From Sulfuritalea sp. (lineage in GTDB: Bacteria; Pseudomonadota; Gammaproteobacteria; Burkholderiales; Rhodocyclaceae): a stretch of DNA of 64,000 nucleotides. A model generated the notes under the pieces. That model did no database searches, was not told the DNA's origin, and saw only the letters and a program-made list of their open reading frames with translations. Position 1 is the first letter of the stretch. Every line of letters begins with the position of its first letter. The stretch spans positions 1-64,000 of the forward strand of contig JAUXUK010000016.1 in NCBI GenBank assembly GCA_030680805.1, read 5' to 3'. Both the position numbers and the translations under genes were made by a program. Below are positions 27,504 to 36,256 of the stretch, one piece after another.

Positions 27504-27505
27504 TA

Positions 27506-27523
27506 AACCGCGCTATCGCGGTT
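27506..27523. terminator. Hairpin after yicC, possible terminator
   Basis: AACCGCG-CTAT-CGCGGTT, a perfect 7-base-pair stem directly after the yicC stop. There is no U-tract, so it may be a stabilising hairpin rather than an intrinsic terminator. The cytochrome gene ends 22 bases away on the other strand. Confidence 0.4.
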
Positions 27524-27545
27524 GAGTGGCAGGTCGTTGGCCGGC

Positions 27546-27968
27546 TCAGCGCGTGCGCCAGGAGTAGTGGCAGGCAACACAGCCCTCGGTCAGCTTGGGC
27601 AGCAGGGCCAACGCCTTATCCCGGTCACCGCTGGATGCCGCCTTGGCGAACTCGCTGGCGGCGCGGTGGCCGTCGATGCCAATGCCGTGCATGGCGGGCG
27701 GCATGTGCTGGCCGGGACGGGCATCGAAAGGCTTGTCGCGATGTTTGCCTTGGGCGGATTGCCCGAGTGAGGTTTCCGCCGCCTGGCCGGCTTCCTTGAT
27801 CTTGCCGGCCGCCATCAGTGTCAGGATCTCGTTGATGGCCAGCAGGTTGCCGAGCATTTCCTCGCGCAGTGCTTCCTTTGCGGCGGGCGGAAGGGTTGCC
27901 AGCTGACGGTGGTCTTCGGCCAGTGCCTGGCCGGTCAGGAATGCGGCGATCAGCATGAATGCTCTCAT
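27546..27968 (-). CDS. Secreted cytochrome c'-like monoheme protein
   Basis: A 140-residue periplasmic protein. The signal peptide is MRAFMLIAAFLTGQALA; the mature part is helical (KEALREEMLGNLLAINEILT) and a single heme-attachment motif C130-VAC-H134 lies near the C-terminus (EGCVACHYSWRTR), as in class II cytochromes c. The family is not identified beyond this general type. Electron transfer or gas binding is possible. It stands between yicC and purU in its own small unit. Confidence 0.75.
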   Translation of the reverse strand: MRAFMLIAAFLTGQALAEDHRQLATLPPAAKEALREEMLGNLLAINEILTLMAAGKIKEAGQAAETSLGQSAQGKHRDKPFDARPGQHMPPAMHGIGIDGHRAASEFAKAASSGDRDKALALLPKLTEGCVACHYSWRTR

Positions 27969-27984
27969 TTAGAACCTCTCAGAG

Positions 27985-28110
27985 CTTTGAAGAAATCGTA
28001 GCGAGCGGGTCGCAGCGGGGTGCGGCCGGAGCGCAGCTACCGGAATGTACGTGTCTGTACATGAGGATAGCGAGCACCGCCCAAGCCCTGATCCGACACG
28101 CGCAGTAGAT
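27985..28110. repeat. Structured intergenic element between purU and the cytochrome gene
   Basis: The element contains a TGTAC-GTGTCT-GTACA stem-loop inside a longer unusual sequence (GCGCAGCTACCGGAA on the left; GAGGATAGCGAGCACCGCCC and CTGATCCGACACGCGCAG on the right). It does not look like coding DNA or a standard terminator. No second copy was seen in the window. Confidence 0.4.
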
Positions 28111-28124
28111 TTATTCACAAGCTC

Positions 28125-28985
28125 TTAGCGGAACACCACGGTCTTGTTGCCGTGAACCAGCACGCGGTCCTCCAGGTGATAGCGCAGGCCTCGCGCCAGC
28201 ACGGTTTTTTCGATGTCCTTGCCGTAGCGCACCATGTCCTCGACGGAATCGGAATGGTCGATGCGGATCACGTCCTGCTCGATGATCGGTCCCTGGTCGA
28301 GCGCTTCGGTGACGTAGTGACAGGTGGCGCCGATCAGCTTGACGCCGCGCGTGTAGGCTTGGTGGTAGGGCTTGGCGCCGACGAAGGAGGGCAGGAAGCT
28401 GTGGTGGATGTTGAGGATGCGCCCCGGGTAGGCGGCGCACAGTTCCGGCGACAGGATCTGCATGTAGCGCGCCAGGACCATTGTGTCGCCATGCACTTCC
28501 TCGAACAGGCGCCGCACCTCGGCATAGGCGGCGGCCTTGCTGTCGGCCGTTACCGGCACGTGATGAAACGGGATGCCATGCCACTCGACGAAACCCTTGA
28601 AGGTATCGTGGTTCGAGATCACGCAGGCAATCTCGATGTCGAGTTCCTTCGATTGCCAGCGCGCGAGCAGGTCGTAGAGGCAATGTTCCTGCTTTGACAC
28701 CAGCACCACGACACGCTTCTTGACTGCCGAGTCGCTGATGCGCCAGTCCATTTGCAGTTCATTCGCCACGGGCTGGAAGCGGCTGCGGAACTCGGCGAGG
28801 TGGAAGGGCAGCGAGTCGGCCTTGACTTCGATGCGCATGAAGTAGCGCCCATCCAGGTCGTCGGCGTGGAAGCTGGATTCGAGAATCCAGCCCTTGTGCT
28901 GGGCGATGAAGTTGGTGACGCGCGCGATGATGCCAACCTGATCCGGACAGGAGGCGGTCAGCGTGTAGAAGCGCTCCCTGTGCAT
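28125..28985 (-). CDS. purU: Formyltetrahydrofolate deformylase
   Basis: A 286-residue enzyme that hydrolyses 10-formyl-THF to formate and THF, balancing one-carbon pools. The N-terminal ACT domain (YTLTASCPDQVGIIARVTNF) is followed by a formyltransferase-like domain with VLVSKQEHCLYDLLARWQ, IACVISNHD, ILNIHHSFLPSFVGAKPYHQ (catalytic His) and IGATCHYVTEALDQGPII (catalytic Asp). It lies 1 base after the thrH stop and is probably cotranscribed with it. Confidence 0.96.
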   Translation of the reverse strand: MHRERFYTLTASCPDQVGIIARVTNFIAQHKGWILESSFHADDLDGRYFMRIEVKADSLPFHLAEFRSRFQPVANELQMDWRISDSAVKKRVVVLVSKQEHCLYDLLARWQSKELDIEIACVISNHDTFKGFVEWHGIPFHHVPVTADSKAAAYAEVRRLFEEVHGDTMVLARYMQILSPELCAAYPGRILNIHHSFLPSFVGAKPYHQAYTRGVKLIGATCHYVTEALDQGPIIEQDVIRIDHSDSVEDMVRYGKDIEKTVLARGLRYHLEDRVLVHGNKTVVFR

Positions 28986-28986
28986 T

Positions 28987-29595
28987 TCAGATGCGGCGCG
29001 ATGCCTTGTCGATTTCGGCGCGCAGCTCGGTGTAGTTCATGGTTACCGGGAACTGCGGAAATTCGTCGATCACGTTCTGCGGCGGATGGAACAGGATGCC
29101 GGCGTGGGCCTCGGCCAGCATGGCGGTGTCGTTGTAGGAATCGCCGGCCGCGATGACCTTGAAATTGAGTTCCTTGAAGCGCTTGACCGACTCCTTTTTC
29201 TGGTTCGGCATGCGCAGGTGGTAGTTCACCACAAAGCCGGCGGCATCCGTCTCGAGCTTGTGGCAGAACAGCACCGGCATGTTCAGCTGCGCCATTAGCG
29301 GCATGGCGAATTCGTAAAACGTGTCGGAGAGGATGATGACCTGATAGTCGCGGCGCAGGGCGTCGAGGAACTCCTTCGCGCCGGCCATCGGGCCCATGTC
29401 GGAAATTACCTTCTGGATGTCGGGCAGGCCGAGCTTGTGCTTCTTCAGCAGGTCCAGGCGGTACTTCATCAGCGTGTCGTAGTCCGGCTCGTCGCGCGTG
29501 GTGCGGGAAAGTTCCGGGATGCCGGTACGCTTGGAAAACTCGATCCAGATTTCGGGAACGAGGACGCCTTCGAGGTCGAGACAAACGAGTTGCAC
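28987..29595 (-). CDS. thrH: Phosphoserine phosphatase / homoserine phosphotransferase ThrH
   Basis: A 202-residue HAD-family protein. The nucleophile motif has the ThrH-type form VCLDLEGVLVPEIWIEF (E in place of the second D's usual neighbour), followed by VIILSDTFYEFAMPLMAQLN, K in MPNQKKESVKRFKEL and AAGDSYNDTAMLAEAHAGIL. The match to Pseudomonas ThrH is strong throughout, and the length is the same. It dephosphorylates phosphoserine and can transfer the phosphate to homoserine. The GTG at 29595 has GGAG 9 bases upstream; the open frame upstream is repeat sequence. Confidence 0.93.
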   Translation of the reverse strand: MQLVCLDLEGVLVPEIWIEFSKRTGIPELSRTTRDEPDYDTLMKYRLDLLKKHKLGLPDIQKVISDMGPMAGAKEFLDALRRDYQVIILSDTFYEFAMPLMAQLNMPVLFCHKLETDAAGFVVNYHLRMPNQKKESVKRFKELNFKVIAAGDSYNDTAMLAEAHAGILFHPPQNVIDEFPQFPVTMNYTELRAEIDKASRRI

Positions 29596-29606
29596 TGAAA
29601 TTCTCC

Positions 29607-29697
29607 AAAAGTCGGCGCTGGCGCGCTCTGCGTGCCTGGGTTTCCGCTTTATGTCCCGGAGGGACGGCATCCACCCGGACGCGGGCAAGTAACGGCG
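29607..29697 (-). repeat. Long-form dispersed repeat upstream of thrH
   Basis: On the minus strand it opens CGCCGTTACTTGCCCGCG, carries a CGTCCCTCCGGGAC hairpin, then AAAGCGGAAACCCAGG, CACGCAGAGCGCGCCAGCGC and CGACTTTTG. The blocks match the copies at 18901 and 34967. It ends 11 bases before the thrH start and so forms the thrH leader. Confidence 0.8.
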
Positions 29698-29760
29698 ATT
29701 GACAGGTTGGCGGAATGGGCTCTGCGTGGGCCAAGCGCCGCGAAAGCGCTAGATTTTACC

Positions 29761-29766
29761 TATAAT
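29761..29766 (+). promoter_or_regulatory. Candidate -10 element for hemA
   Basis: A perfect TATAAT, 41 bases upstream of the hemA GTG. No convincing -35 was found 16-18 bases upstream, so the promoter may depend on an activator or an extended element. Confidence 0.4.
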
Positions 29767-29807
29767 CCGCTAACTCGCAGTTCGCGTTGTCCCAAGGTCC
29801 CATCGCC

Positions 29808-31061
29808 GTGCAGTTGTTCGCTCTGGGTATCAATCATCATACGGCCCCGCTGGCAGTCCGCGAGCAGGTGGCCTTCGACCCATCCCGCATGGGTCAGGCT
29901 CTGCACGACCTGCTGCGGGCGAAAACCGTGCGCGAAGCCGCGATCCTGTCGACCTGCAATCGCACCGAACTGTATTGCGCCGCCGAGAATTCCCAGTCGG
30001 CGGCGGACTGGCTGGCGGAGTACCACTCGCTCTCGCCGCAGAAGATCCAGCCCTACCTCTACCAGCATCCGCAGCAGGAAGCCGTGCGCCACATGTTTCG
30101 CGTCGCGGCCGGGTTGGACTCGATGGTGCTGGGCGAGCCGCAGATCCTCGGCCAGATGAAGCAGGCGGCGCGGGCCGCGGAAGAGGCCGGGACGCTCGGC
30201 ACGCTGTTGGGCAAACTGTTCCAGCGCACTTTTTCCGTCGCCAAGGAAGTGCGCTCGACCACAGCGATCGGCGCCAACACGGTGTCCATGGCGGCAGCGG
30301 CCGTGCATCTTTCGGCGCGCATTTTCGACAGCCTGGCCGAGCAAAAGGTGCTGTTCATCGGCGCCGGCGAGATGGTCGAGCTGTGCGCGGCCCACTTCGC
30401 TGCGCAAAAGCCGCAGCGCCTTACCATCGCCAACCGCACGCTGGAGCGCGGCGCCGATCTGGCGACGCGCTTTGGCGGCGACGCGATGCGGCTGGAGCAG
30501 CTCGGCGAACGCCTGGCCGAGTACGACATCGTGGTTTCCTGCACCGCCAGTTCGCTGCCCATCATCGGCCTCGGCATGGTCGAGCGCGCCCTCAAGGCAC
30601 GGCGCCACCGGCCAATGGTGATGGTCGATCTGGCCGTGCCGCGCGACATCGAAGTCGAAGTGAATCGACTCGACGACGTCTTTCTCTACACCCTCGACGA
30701 CCTCGGCCAGATTGTCGAATCCGGCCTTGAGTCGCGCCAGGCCGCCGTGATTGAAGCCGAGGCGATCATTACCGACCGCGTCTCGGGTTTTCTGCATTGG
30801 CTCGAATCCCGCGAGACGGTACCGACCATTCGTGCCCTGCGCGATACGGCCGAGCGCGCACGCCGTCATGAAGTGGAGCACGCCCTGAAGCTGCTGGCGC
30901 GCGGCGACGATCCGGCCAAGGTGCTGGATGCCTTGTCGCATGGCCTCACCAACAAGCTGCTGCATGCGCCGACCCACGCGCTGAATCAGGCTGAAGGTGC
31001 GGAGCGCGCGGAGGTCGCAGAGCTCATCTCCCGCATCTATCGCCTCAATTACGCGGAGTAG
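29808..31061 (+). CDS. hemA: Glutamyl-tRNA reductase
   Basis: A 417-residue enzyme that reduces glutamyl-tRNA to glutamate-1-semialdehyde, the first committed step of C5 tetrapyrrole synthesis. It shows [20 protein letters not shown], the catalytic cysteine in [31 protein letters not shown], the NADPH motif [14 protein letters not shown] and the C-terminal dimerisation helices. I chose GTG at 29808 with AAGG upstream; a TTG at 29787 is the alternative. hemW, hemA and hemB are all in the window but in separate units. Confidence 0.96.
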   Translation: MQLFALGINHHTAPLAVREQVAFDPSRMGQALHDLLRAKTVREAAILSTCNRTELYCAAENSQSAADWLAEYHSLSPQKIQPYLYQHPQQEAVRHMFRVAAGLDSMVLGEPQILGQMKQAARAAEEAGTLGTLLGKLFQRTFSVAKEVRSTTAIGANTVSMAAAAVHLSARIFDSLAEQKVLFIGAGEMVELCAAHFAAQKPQRLTIANRTLERGADLATRFGGDAMRLEQLGERLAEYDIVVSCTASSLPIIGLGMVERALKARRHRPMVMVDLAVPRDIEVEVNRLDDVFLYTLDDLGQIVESGLESRQAAVIEAEAIITDRVSGFLHWLESRETVPTIRALRDTAERARRHEVEHALKLLARGDDPAKVLDALSHGLTNKLLHAPTHALNQAEGAERAEVAELISRIYRLNYAE

Positions 31062-31084
31062 CTGCGTGGCCCCGCATCGACTGC

Positions 31085-31100
31085 CCGGGCGCGCGCCCGG
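31085..31100. promoter_or_regulatory. 16-base GC palindrome just before plsB
   Basis: CCGGGCGCGCGCCCGG is perfectly self-complementary and ends 6 bases before the plsB GTG, where a ribosome binding site would be expected. No Shine-Dalgarno sequence is seen. A hairpin here could limit plsB translation. Confidence 0.4.
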
Positions 31101-31106
31101 CCGCAC

Positions 31107-33587
31107 GTGAGCAAGCTGCCGATCTTCGACTTCATGGGGCTGGCGCTGGCCCTCATGCGCCGCATCCTCTACCTGGGGACGCGAACCCAGGTCTTTCCGG
31201 AGACCCCGGAAGCGCTCGGACTGCGGCCCGACCTGCCCGTCTGCTACGTGCTCGACGAGCGCCACCTTTCCAACCTGCTGGTACTTGATCATGAGTGCGG
31301 CGAGGCTGGACTGCCGCGCGCCCTGCACCCGATGCGGGACGAGGCCTACACGTCGCCGCGCTCTTTTTTCTTCCTCTCGCACAATGAACGCGGCCGGCTG
31401 GTGCCCAATCCGCGCGTCAGCGCGGCGCCGATGCTCATCGCCATGGTCCGGGCCGCGTTTGCCGATCCCCGTTTCGATGTGCAACTGGTCCCGGTGACCA
31501 TACTTTGGGGGCGCGAGCCCGGCAAGCAGGACTCGGTAGTGAAGGCTTTGTTCGCCGAGTCCTGGCAGCAGGTCAGTACCCTGCGCCACCTGTTGGCGAT
31601 GCTGATCCACGGGCGCCACACGATGCTGCGTTTCAACGCGCCGATTTCCCTGCGCGAATTCCTCAGCGACGGCATCGACGAACCGCACGCCGTGCGCAAG
31701 CTCGGGCGCATCCTGCGGGTGCATTTCCGGCGCCAGCGAGAAATGGCCATCGGCCCCGACCTGTCCCATCGCCACACCCAGTTGCAAACGCTGCTCAGCA
31801 TGCCTGCGGTGCGCGCGGCCATTGCGGTCGAGGCAAGCGGGAAATCGGTCTCCCCGGCCGCCGCCCGGAAAACCGCGCGCGAATTCGCGTTCGAGATCGC
31901 CTCGGACTACACCTACTCGGTGGTGAAGGCCTTCGCCTTGTTCCTGACCTGGGTCTGGAACAAGGTCTATAACGGCATCGAGGTGCACAACTTCGAGCGC
32001 GTCACCGCCGTGGCGCCCGGGCATGGCGTGATCTACGTGCCCTGCCATCGCAGCCACGCGGATTACCTGCTGCTGTCCTACATCATCTTCAATCGTGGCC
32101 TGATGGTGCCGCACATCGCTGCCGGCTCCAACCTCAACCTGCCGCTCGTCGGATCCATCCTGCGGCGTTCGGGGGCCTTCTTCCTGCGGCGCAAGATCAA
32201 GGGAGAGCCGCTCTACGCGGCGGTGTTCCAGGAATACTTGCATCTGATGATCGACCGCGGCTTCCCGATGGAGTACTTCATCGAGGGCGGACGCAGCCGC
32301 AGCGGGCGCACGCTGGCGCCCAAGGCGGGCATCCTGGCGATGACGGTGCATAGCTTTGTGCGCAGCCATGCGCGGCCGCTGGTTTTCGTTCCCGTCTATA
32401 TCGGCTACGAGAAATTGATGGAAGGCAGCAGCTACATCGCCGAACTGCACGGCCGGCCGAAGAAATCCGAATCGCTGATCGGACTGGTGCGCGCGGCGCG
32501 GCTGCTGAAGCGCAATTTCGGCCGGGTCCATGTGAATTTCGGTTCGCCGCTGGCGCTGGCCGAGTTCCTCGATGTCCATCACCCGGATTGGCGCAGCGAC
32601 AACCTCGAGGCGCAGGCGCCCTGGCTGCGCGGCGCGGTGGATGCGACGGCGACGGAACTCGCGCGTCGCATCAATTCCCTGGCGGTGGTCAATCCGGTGA
32701 ATCTGCTTGCCGTGACCCTGCTGTCCACGCCCAAGCACGCCGCCGATGTACGTCTGCTCCGGAAGCAGATCGAGCATGTCCAGTACCTGCTGGCCGAATC
32801 CCCGTACAAGTCCTCGATCATCAGTTGCGACCTGCCCGCCGCCGAAGTGATCGACTATGTTCGCACGCTCGATCTGGTCGAACGCCACCCGCATCCTCTG
32901 GGGGAAATAGTTCGCGCCGAAGAGCAGCAGGCCGCATTGCTGGCCTATTTCCGCAACAACGTGCTGCACCTGCTGGCCCTGCCCGCGCTGCTGGCCTGCC
33001 TGATCAGCCACAACCAGGTGCTGTCCCGGCAGCGCGCCAGGGAGGCGATCAATGGCATCTACGGCCTGTTGCGCGCGGAGCTGTTCCTGCCGTGGGACGC
33101 CGAGGAACTCGACGGCGTGATCGATTCCGCCGAAGCGGCGCTGACCCGCCGCGGCCTGATCCTGGACGACGGGCAGTCCGGCATGCTGCGCGCGCCGCCG
33201 CCCAACAGCGAAGCCAATCCGGAACTGCGCCAACTGGGCAACATCATCCGCCCCACGCTGGAGCGGCAGTTCCTCACCCTGGAACTCCTGCAGCACCATG
33301 GCAGCGGCCAATTGACGCGCGCCAGCCTGGAGGAGGCCACCCACCTGCTGGCGCAGCGGCTGGCCATGCTGTACGAATTCAACGTCGCCGAGTTTCCCGA
33401 AAAGCTGCTGTTTGCGAACGTGATTCGCAACCTGATCGACGCCGAAATCCTGGAGGTCGATGATTCCGGCCTGCTGCGTTTCGACGAGAGGATCACCCAT
33501 GCCGCCGGACAGACCGAACTGCTCCTCGCAGCGGACGTTCGTCACAGCATTCAACTCATGGCCCGCGCCGTCGCGCCGGTTTCCTGA
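31107..33587 (+). CDS. plsB: Glycerol-3-phosphate 1-O-acyltransferase PlsB
   Basis: An 826-residue membrane-associated enzyme that acylates sn-glycerol-3-phosphate at position 1, starting phospholipid synthesis. The acyltransferase motif H314-RSHA-D319 (VPCHRSHADYLLLSY) is followed by GAFFLRRKI, the FIEGGRSRSGR motif and PVYIGYEKLMEGSSY. Length matches the large PlsB family (about 800-830). The start is GTG at 31107, with a GC palindrome upstream instead of a ribosome binding site. The gene lies 45 bases after hemA and 9 bases before prfA. Confidence 0.96.
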   Translation: MSKLPIFDFMGLALALMRRILYLGTRTQVFPETPEALGLRPDLPVCYVLDERHLSNLLVLDHECGEAGLPRALHPMRDEAYTSPRSFFFLSHNERGRLVPNPRVSAAPMLIAMVRAAFADPRFDVQLVPVTILWGREPGKQDSVVKALFAESWQQVSTLRHLLAMLIHGRHTMLRFNAPISLREFLSDGIDEPHAVRKLGRILRVHFRRQREMAIGPDLSHRHTQLQTLLSMPAVRAAIAVEASGKSVSPAAARKTAREFAFEIASDYTYSVVKAFALFLTWVWNKVYNGIEVHNFERVTAVAPGHGVIYVPCHRSHADYLLLSYIIFNRGLMVPHIAAGSNLNLPLVGSILRRSGAFFLRRKIKGEPLYAAVFQEYLHLMIDRGFPMEYFIEGGRSRSGRTLAPKAGILAMTVHSFVRSHARPLVFVPVYIGYEKLMEGSSYIAELHGRPKKSESLIGLVRAARLLKRNFGRVHVNFGSPLALAEFLDVHHPDWRSDNLEAQAPWLRGAVDATATELARRINSLAVVNPVNLLAVTLLSTPKHAADVRLLRKQIEHVQYLLAESPYKSSIISCDLPAAEVIDYVRTLDLVERHPHPLGEIVRAEEQQAALLAYFRNNVLHLLALPALLACLISHNQVLSRQRAREAINGIYGLLRAELFLPWDAEELDGVIDSAEAALTRRGLILDDGQSGMLRAPPPNSEANPELRQLGNIIRPTLERQFLTLELLQHHGSGQLTRASLEEATHLLAQRLAMLYEFNVAEFPEKLLFANVIRNLIDAEILEVDDSGLLRFDERITHAAGQTELLLAADVRHSIQLMARAVAPVS

Positions 33588-33596
33588 CAGGCCTCG

Positions 33597-34673
33597 ATGA
33601 AAAAAAGCATCCTCGACAAACTCGAACAGCTCAGCGAACGCCTGGCGGAGATCGACGGCCTGCTCGGCGCAGAGCAGGCCGCGCGCGACATGGACAGCTA
33701 CCGCAAGCTCACCCGCGAGCGTGCGGAAATCATGCCCGTGGTGGAACTGTTCCATGCGCACCGTAGCGCCAGCGCCGATTTTTCGAGTGCGGGCGAAATG
33801 CTCGGCGACCCGGAGATGAAAGAGCTCGCGCTCGCTGAACAGGCGTCTGCCGGCGCGGAAATCCTGCGGCTTGAAGCGGAGTTGCAGCGCGCCCTGCTGC
33901 CGAAGGACCCCAACGACGAGCGCAACCTCTTCCTCGAAATCCGCGCCGGCACCGGCGGCGACGAATCCGCGCTTTTCGCCGCGGATCTCTTTCGGATGTA
34001 CAGCCGCTATGCCGAACGCCAGCGCTGGAAGGTGGAGATCGTCTCGCGCAGCGAATCCGACCTCGGCGGCTTCCGCGAAATCATCGCCCGCGTCGAGGGC
34101 AACGGCGCCTACTCCAAACTCAAGTTCGAATCCGGCGGCCACCGTGTGCAGCGCGTGCCGGTGACCGAAACCCAGGGCCGCATCCATACCTCGGCCTGCA
34201 CCGTGGCGGTGATGCCGGAGGCGGACGAACTGGTCGACATCGAGATCAATCCGGCCGACCTGCGCATCGACACCTTTCGCGCCTCGGGCGCCGGCGGCCA
34301 GCACATCAACAAGACCGATTCCGCGGTGCGTATCACCCACATCCCGACCGGCATCGTCGTCGAATGCCAGGATGACCGCTCGCAGCATCGCAACAAGGCG
34401 CAGGCGATGTCGGTGCTGGCGGCGCGGATCAACGACGCCAAGCAGCGCCAGCAACAGCAGCAGATCGCCTCGCAGCGCAAATCGCTGATCGGTTCGGGCG
34501 ACCGCTCCGAACGCATCCGCACCTACAACTTCCCGCAGGGACGCATCACCGACCATCGCATCAACCTGACCTTGTACAAGATCGACGCCATCATGGACGG
34601 CGATCTGGATGAGTTGGTGGCAGGCTTGACCGCCGAGCACCAGGCCGAGCTGCTGGCGGCGCTGGGCGAATGA
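33597..34673 (+). CDS. prfA: Peptide chain release factor 1
   Basis: A 358-residue release factor reading UAA and UAG. The GGQ motif at residues 233-235 lies in [19 protein letters not shown]; the tripeptide anticodon is in the [14 protein letters not shown] region (PVT, the PxT form of RF1). Its GGQ glutamine is the substrate of PrmC, encoded next with an ATGA overlap. The length is normal. Confidence 0.98.
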   Translation: MKKSILDKLEQLSERLAEIDGLLGAEQAARDMDSYRKLTRERAEIMPVVELFHAHRSASADFSSAGEMLGDPEMKELALAEQASAGAEILRLEAELQRALLPKDPNDERNLFLEIRAGTGGDESALFAADLFRMYSRYAERQRWKVEIVSRSESDLGGFREIIARVEGNGAYSKLKFESGGHRVQRVPVTETQGRIHTSACTVAVMPEADELVDIEINPADLRIDTFRASGAGGQHINKTDSAVRITHIPTGIVVECQDDRSQHRNKAQAMSVLAARINDAKQRQQQQQIASQRKSLIGSGDRSERIRTYNFPQGRITDHRINLTLYKIDAIMDGDLDELVAGLTAEHQAELLAALGE

Positions 34674-35536
34674 CCACCGTGGCCGCAGCGCTGGCGGCGG
34701 CACGCGCAAAGCTGCCGGTGGCCGAGGCGCGCCTGCTGCTGGGGCATGTGCTGCAACGGCCGGCGGCGTGGTTGATCGCGCATGACGACGAAGCGATCGA
34801 TGAAGATGCGATGCTCGGCTTTGCCTCCCTGGTGGCGCGTCGTGCCGGCGGCGAACCGGTGGCCTACCTCGTCGGCCACCGTGAATTTTTCGGGCGGGAT
34901 TTCGCCGTCTCGCCCGCGGTGCTGATCCCGCGCCCGGAAACCGAACTGCTGGTCGACATTGCACTGAAAAAACTCGGCGCTGGCGCGCTTTGCGTACCTG
35001 GGAATCCGCTTCGCGGGCAGGTAACGGCGAGGATTGTCGATCTGGGCACCGGCAGCGGCTGCATCGCGATCACACTGGCGCTGGAAGTTCCCCGGAGCCA
35101 GGTGACGGCCGTGGACGCGTCCGAGGCGGCCCTGCATATCGCGAGCAAGAATGCCGAACAACTTGGCGCGCAACTGCGCATTGTCCGCAGCGACTGGTTC
35201 GCCGCGCTGGACGGCGAAAGCTTCGATCTGATCGTCGCCAATCCGCCCTACGTCGCCGTCGCCGATCCGCATCTTGCCGCGGGCGATCTGCGCCACGAAC
35301 CGCCAACTGCGCTAGCCAGCGGTGCGGACGGCCTGAAAGACATTCGCCGCATCATCGCGGCTGCGCCAGCGCATCTGGTACCGGGCGGGCAACTCTGGCT
35401 GGAGCATGGCTACGATCAGGCGGACGAGGTGTGCGAGTTGCTCGCGACGGCGGGCTTTGCCGATACCGAGCAACACCGCGATCTGGCCGGCATCGTGCGT
35501 GTCAGCGGCGGACGGCTGAGGCGTCAGAGCATCTGA
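34670..35536 (+). CDS. prmC: Release factor glutamine methyltransferase PrmC, with a repeat-encoded insertion
   Basis: A 288-residue SAM enzyme that N5-methylates the GGQ glutamine of release factors. It has the N-terminal helical domain, [35 protein letters not shown], the SAM motif [16 protein letters not shown] and the catalytic NPPY at residues 191-194. Between ALKK and ARIVDLG, residues 100-120 ([18 protein letters not shown]) come from a dispersed-repeat copy and add about 14 residues compared with relatives. The hinge between the two domains seems to tolerate it. Coupled to prfA. Confidence 0.95.
   Translation: MTTVAAALAAARAKLPVAEARLLLGHVLQRPAAWLIAHDDEAIDEDAMLGFASLVARRAGGEPVAYLVGHREFFGRDFAVSPAVLIPRPETELLVDIALKKLGAGALCVPGNPLRGQVTARIVDLGTGSGCIAITLALEVPRSQVTAVDASEAALHIASKNAEQLGAQLRIVRSDWFAALDGESFDLIVANPPYVAVADPHLAAGDLRHEPPTALASGADGLKDIRRIIAAAPAHLVPGGQLWLEHGYDQADEVCELLATAGFADTEQHRDLAGIVRVSGGRLRRQSI
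34967..35029 (-). repeat. Dispersed repeat (intermediate form) inserted in prmC
   Basis: On the minus strand: CGCCGTTACCTGCCCGCGAA, GCGGATTCCCAGGTACGCAA and AGCGCGCCAGCGCCGAGTTT plus TTT. It lacks the central hairpin of the long forms. Its length is 63 bases, a multiple of three, which keeps the prmC frame open. Confidence 0.8.
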
Positions 35537-35636
35537 TACTCGGTGGGTGCCGTCCCTGTATCAACCACTGCCGCTACAATCCGCGCTGACAAAATGAGCT
35601 GCCGGAAAGTCGCTTGCCGACCGCCGGAAGGAGCAG

Positions 35637-36053
35637 ATGATGAAGTGGGACAGCAGTTTTGCGATCGGCATCGACGCAATCGACACGCAGCACAAGCAGA
35701 TCTTCGAACTGCTGCTGGCCATCGAAAACTCGGTCGCAAAAAGGGATCCCTGGCACATCCTGCATTTCTTCCTGACGGAACTGTCGGATTACATGAAGTT
35801 CCATCTGGCCGTCGAGGAGGCCCTGCTGGAAATAGTCCGGTATCCGGATCGTGCCGGCCATTGCGACTTGCACGCCAGACTCATCGAACAGGTCGCGAAA
35901 CTGGAAAATCAGTTGAAAAACAAGCCCTCGGGCGAGAATCTGGTCGGCTTCTTCGAGGACTGGTTCCTCCGTCACGTGCTGGCCAGCGACCGGGACTACG
36001 CGGCGTATGTCAGCAAGCAGTTTCCGGCGTTGTCAGGCGCTTCGTCGCCATAG
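35637..36053 (+). CDS. Bacteriohemerythrin
   Basis: A 138-residue four-helix-bundle protein with a non-heme diiron oxygen-binding site. The ligands are visible: H19 (DAIDTQHKQIFE), H56 and E60 (KFHLAVEEALL), H75 and H79 (RAGHCDLHARL), H113 and D118 (LRHVLASDRDYAA). It likely stores or senses oxygen in the cytoplasm. AAGGAG precedes the tandem ATG pair at 35637/35640. It stands alone after prmC. Confidence 0.93.
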   Translation: MMKWDSSFAIGIDAIDTQHKQIFELLLAIENSVAKRDPWHILHFFLTELSDYMKFHLAVEEALLEIVRYPDRAGHCDLHARLIEQVAKLENQLKNKPSGENLVGFFEDWFLRHVLASDRDYAAYVSKQFPALSGASSP

Positions 36054-36079
36054 GCAATGCGCGAGAGGTCAGACTGCCT

Positions 36080-36196
36080 CGCCGTTGCTTTGCATGACAG
36101 GGATTCCCCTTCGGGGGGCCTTCGCTTTGCGTGCCTGGAATTCCCCTCCGGGGGCAGGCTGCTTTGCATAACGGGGAATCCCCTTCGGGGGCCGTT
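36080..36196. repeat. Array of three tandem palindromic units
   Basis: Three units of about 36 bases each: GGGATTCCCCTTCGGGGGGC, GGAATTCCCCTCCGGGGGCA and GGGGAATCCCCTTCGGGGGC, separated by GCTTTGCATGAC-, GCTTTGCGTGCCT- and GCTTTGCATAAC-like spacers. The units resemble the inner part of the long dispersed repeat (for example at 18930). They fill the gap between the hemerythrin gene and the terminator of the cytochrome c4 gene. Confidence 0.75.
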
Positions 36197-36236
36197 AAAA
36201 AACAAAGGGCGGCCCGAATGCCTCCGGGCCGCCCTT
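36196..36236 (-). terminator. Intrinsic terminator of the cytochrome c4 gene
   Basis: AAGGGCGGCCCG (205-216) pairs perfectly with CGGGCCGCCCTT (225-236) around an 8-base loop. On the minus strand the stem is followed by TTTGTTTTTT. It lies about 20 bases after the stop of the cytochrome gene. Confidence 0.9.
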
Positions 36237-36256
36237 GATCGAGGCAAAGACTGTTC

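Noticed and set aside
27506-27523. Firm intrinsic terminator after yicC
   Set aside because: The stem is good but there is no U-tract, so it is listed only as a possible terminator.
33765-33790. Repeat-like string inside prfA (AGCGCCAGCGCCGATTTTTC)
   Set aside because: Only the core matches, the flanks do not, and the encoded RSASADFS fits normal RF1 variation.
29760-34964. A 1734-codon open frame on the minus strand
   Set aside because: It runs antisense to hemA, plsB, prfA and prmC, which are certain genes. Its product is low-complexity, rich in Arg, His and Gln, as expected from the codon structure of GC-rich genes on the other strand.
36080-36196. CRISPR-like tandem units
   Set aside because: Only three units, each self-complementary across its whole length, with no unique spacers of constant length and no cas genes.
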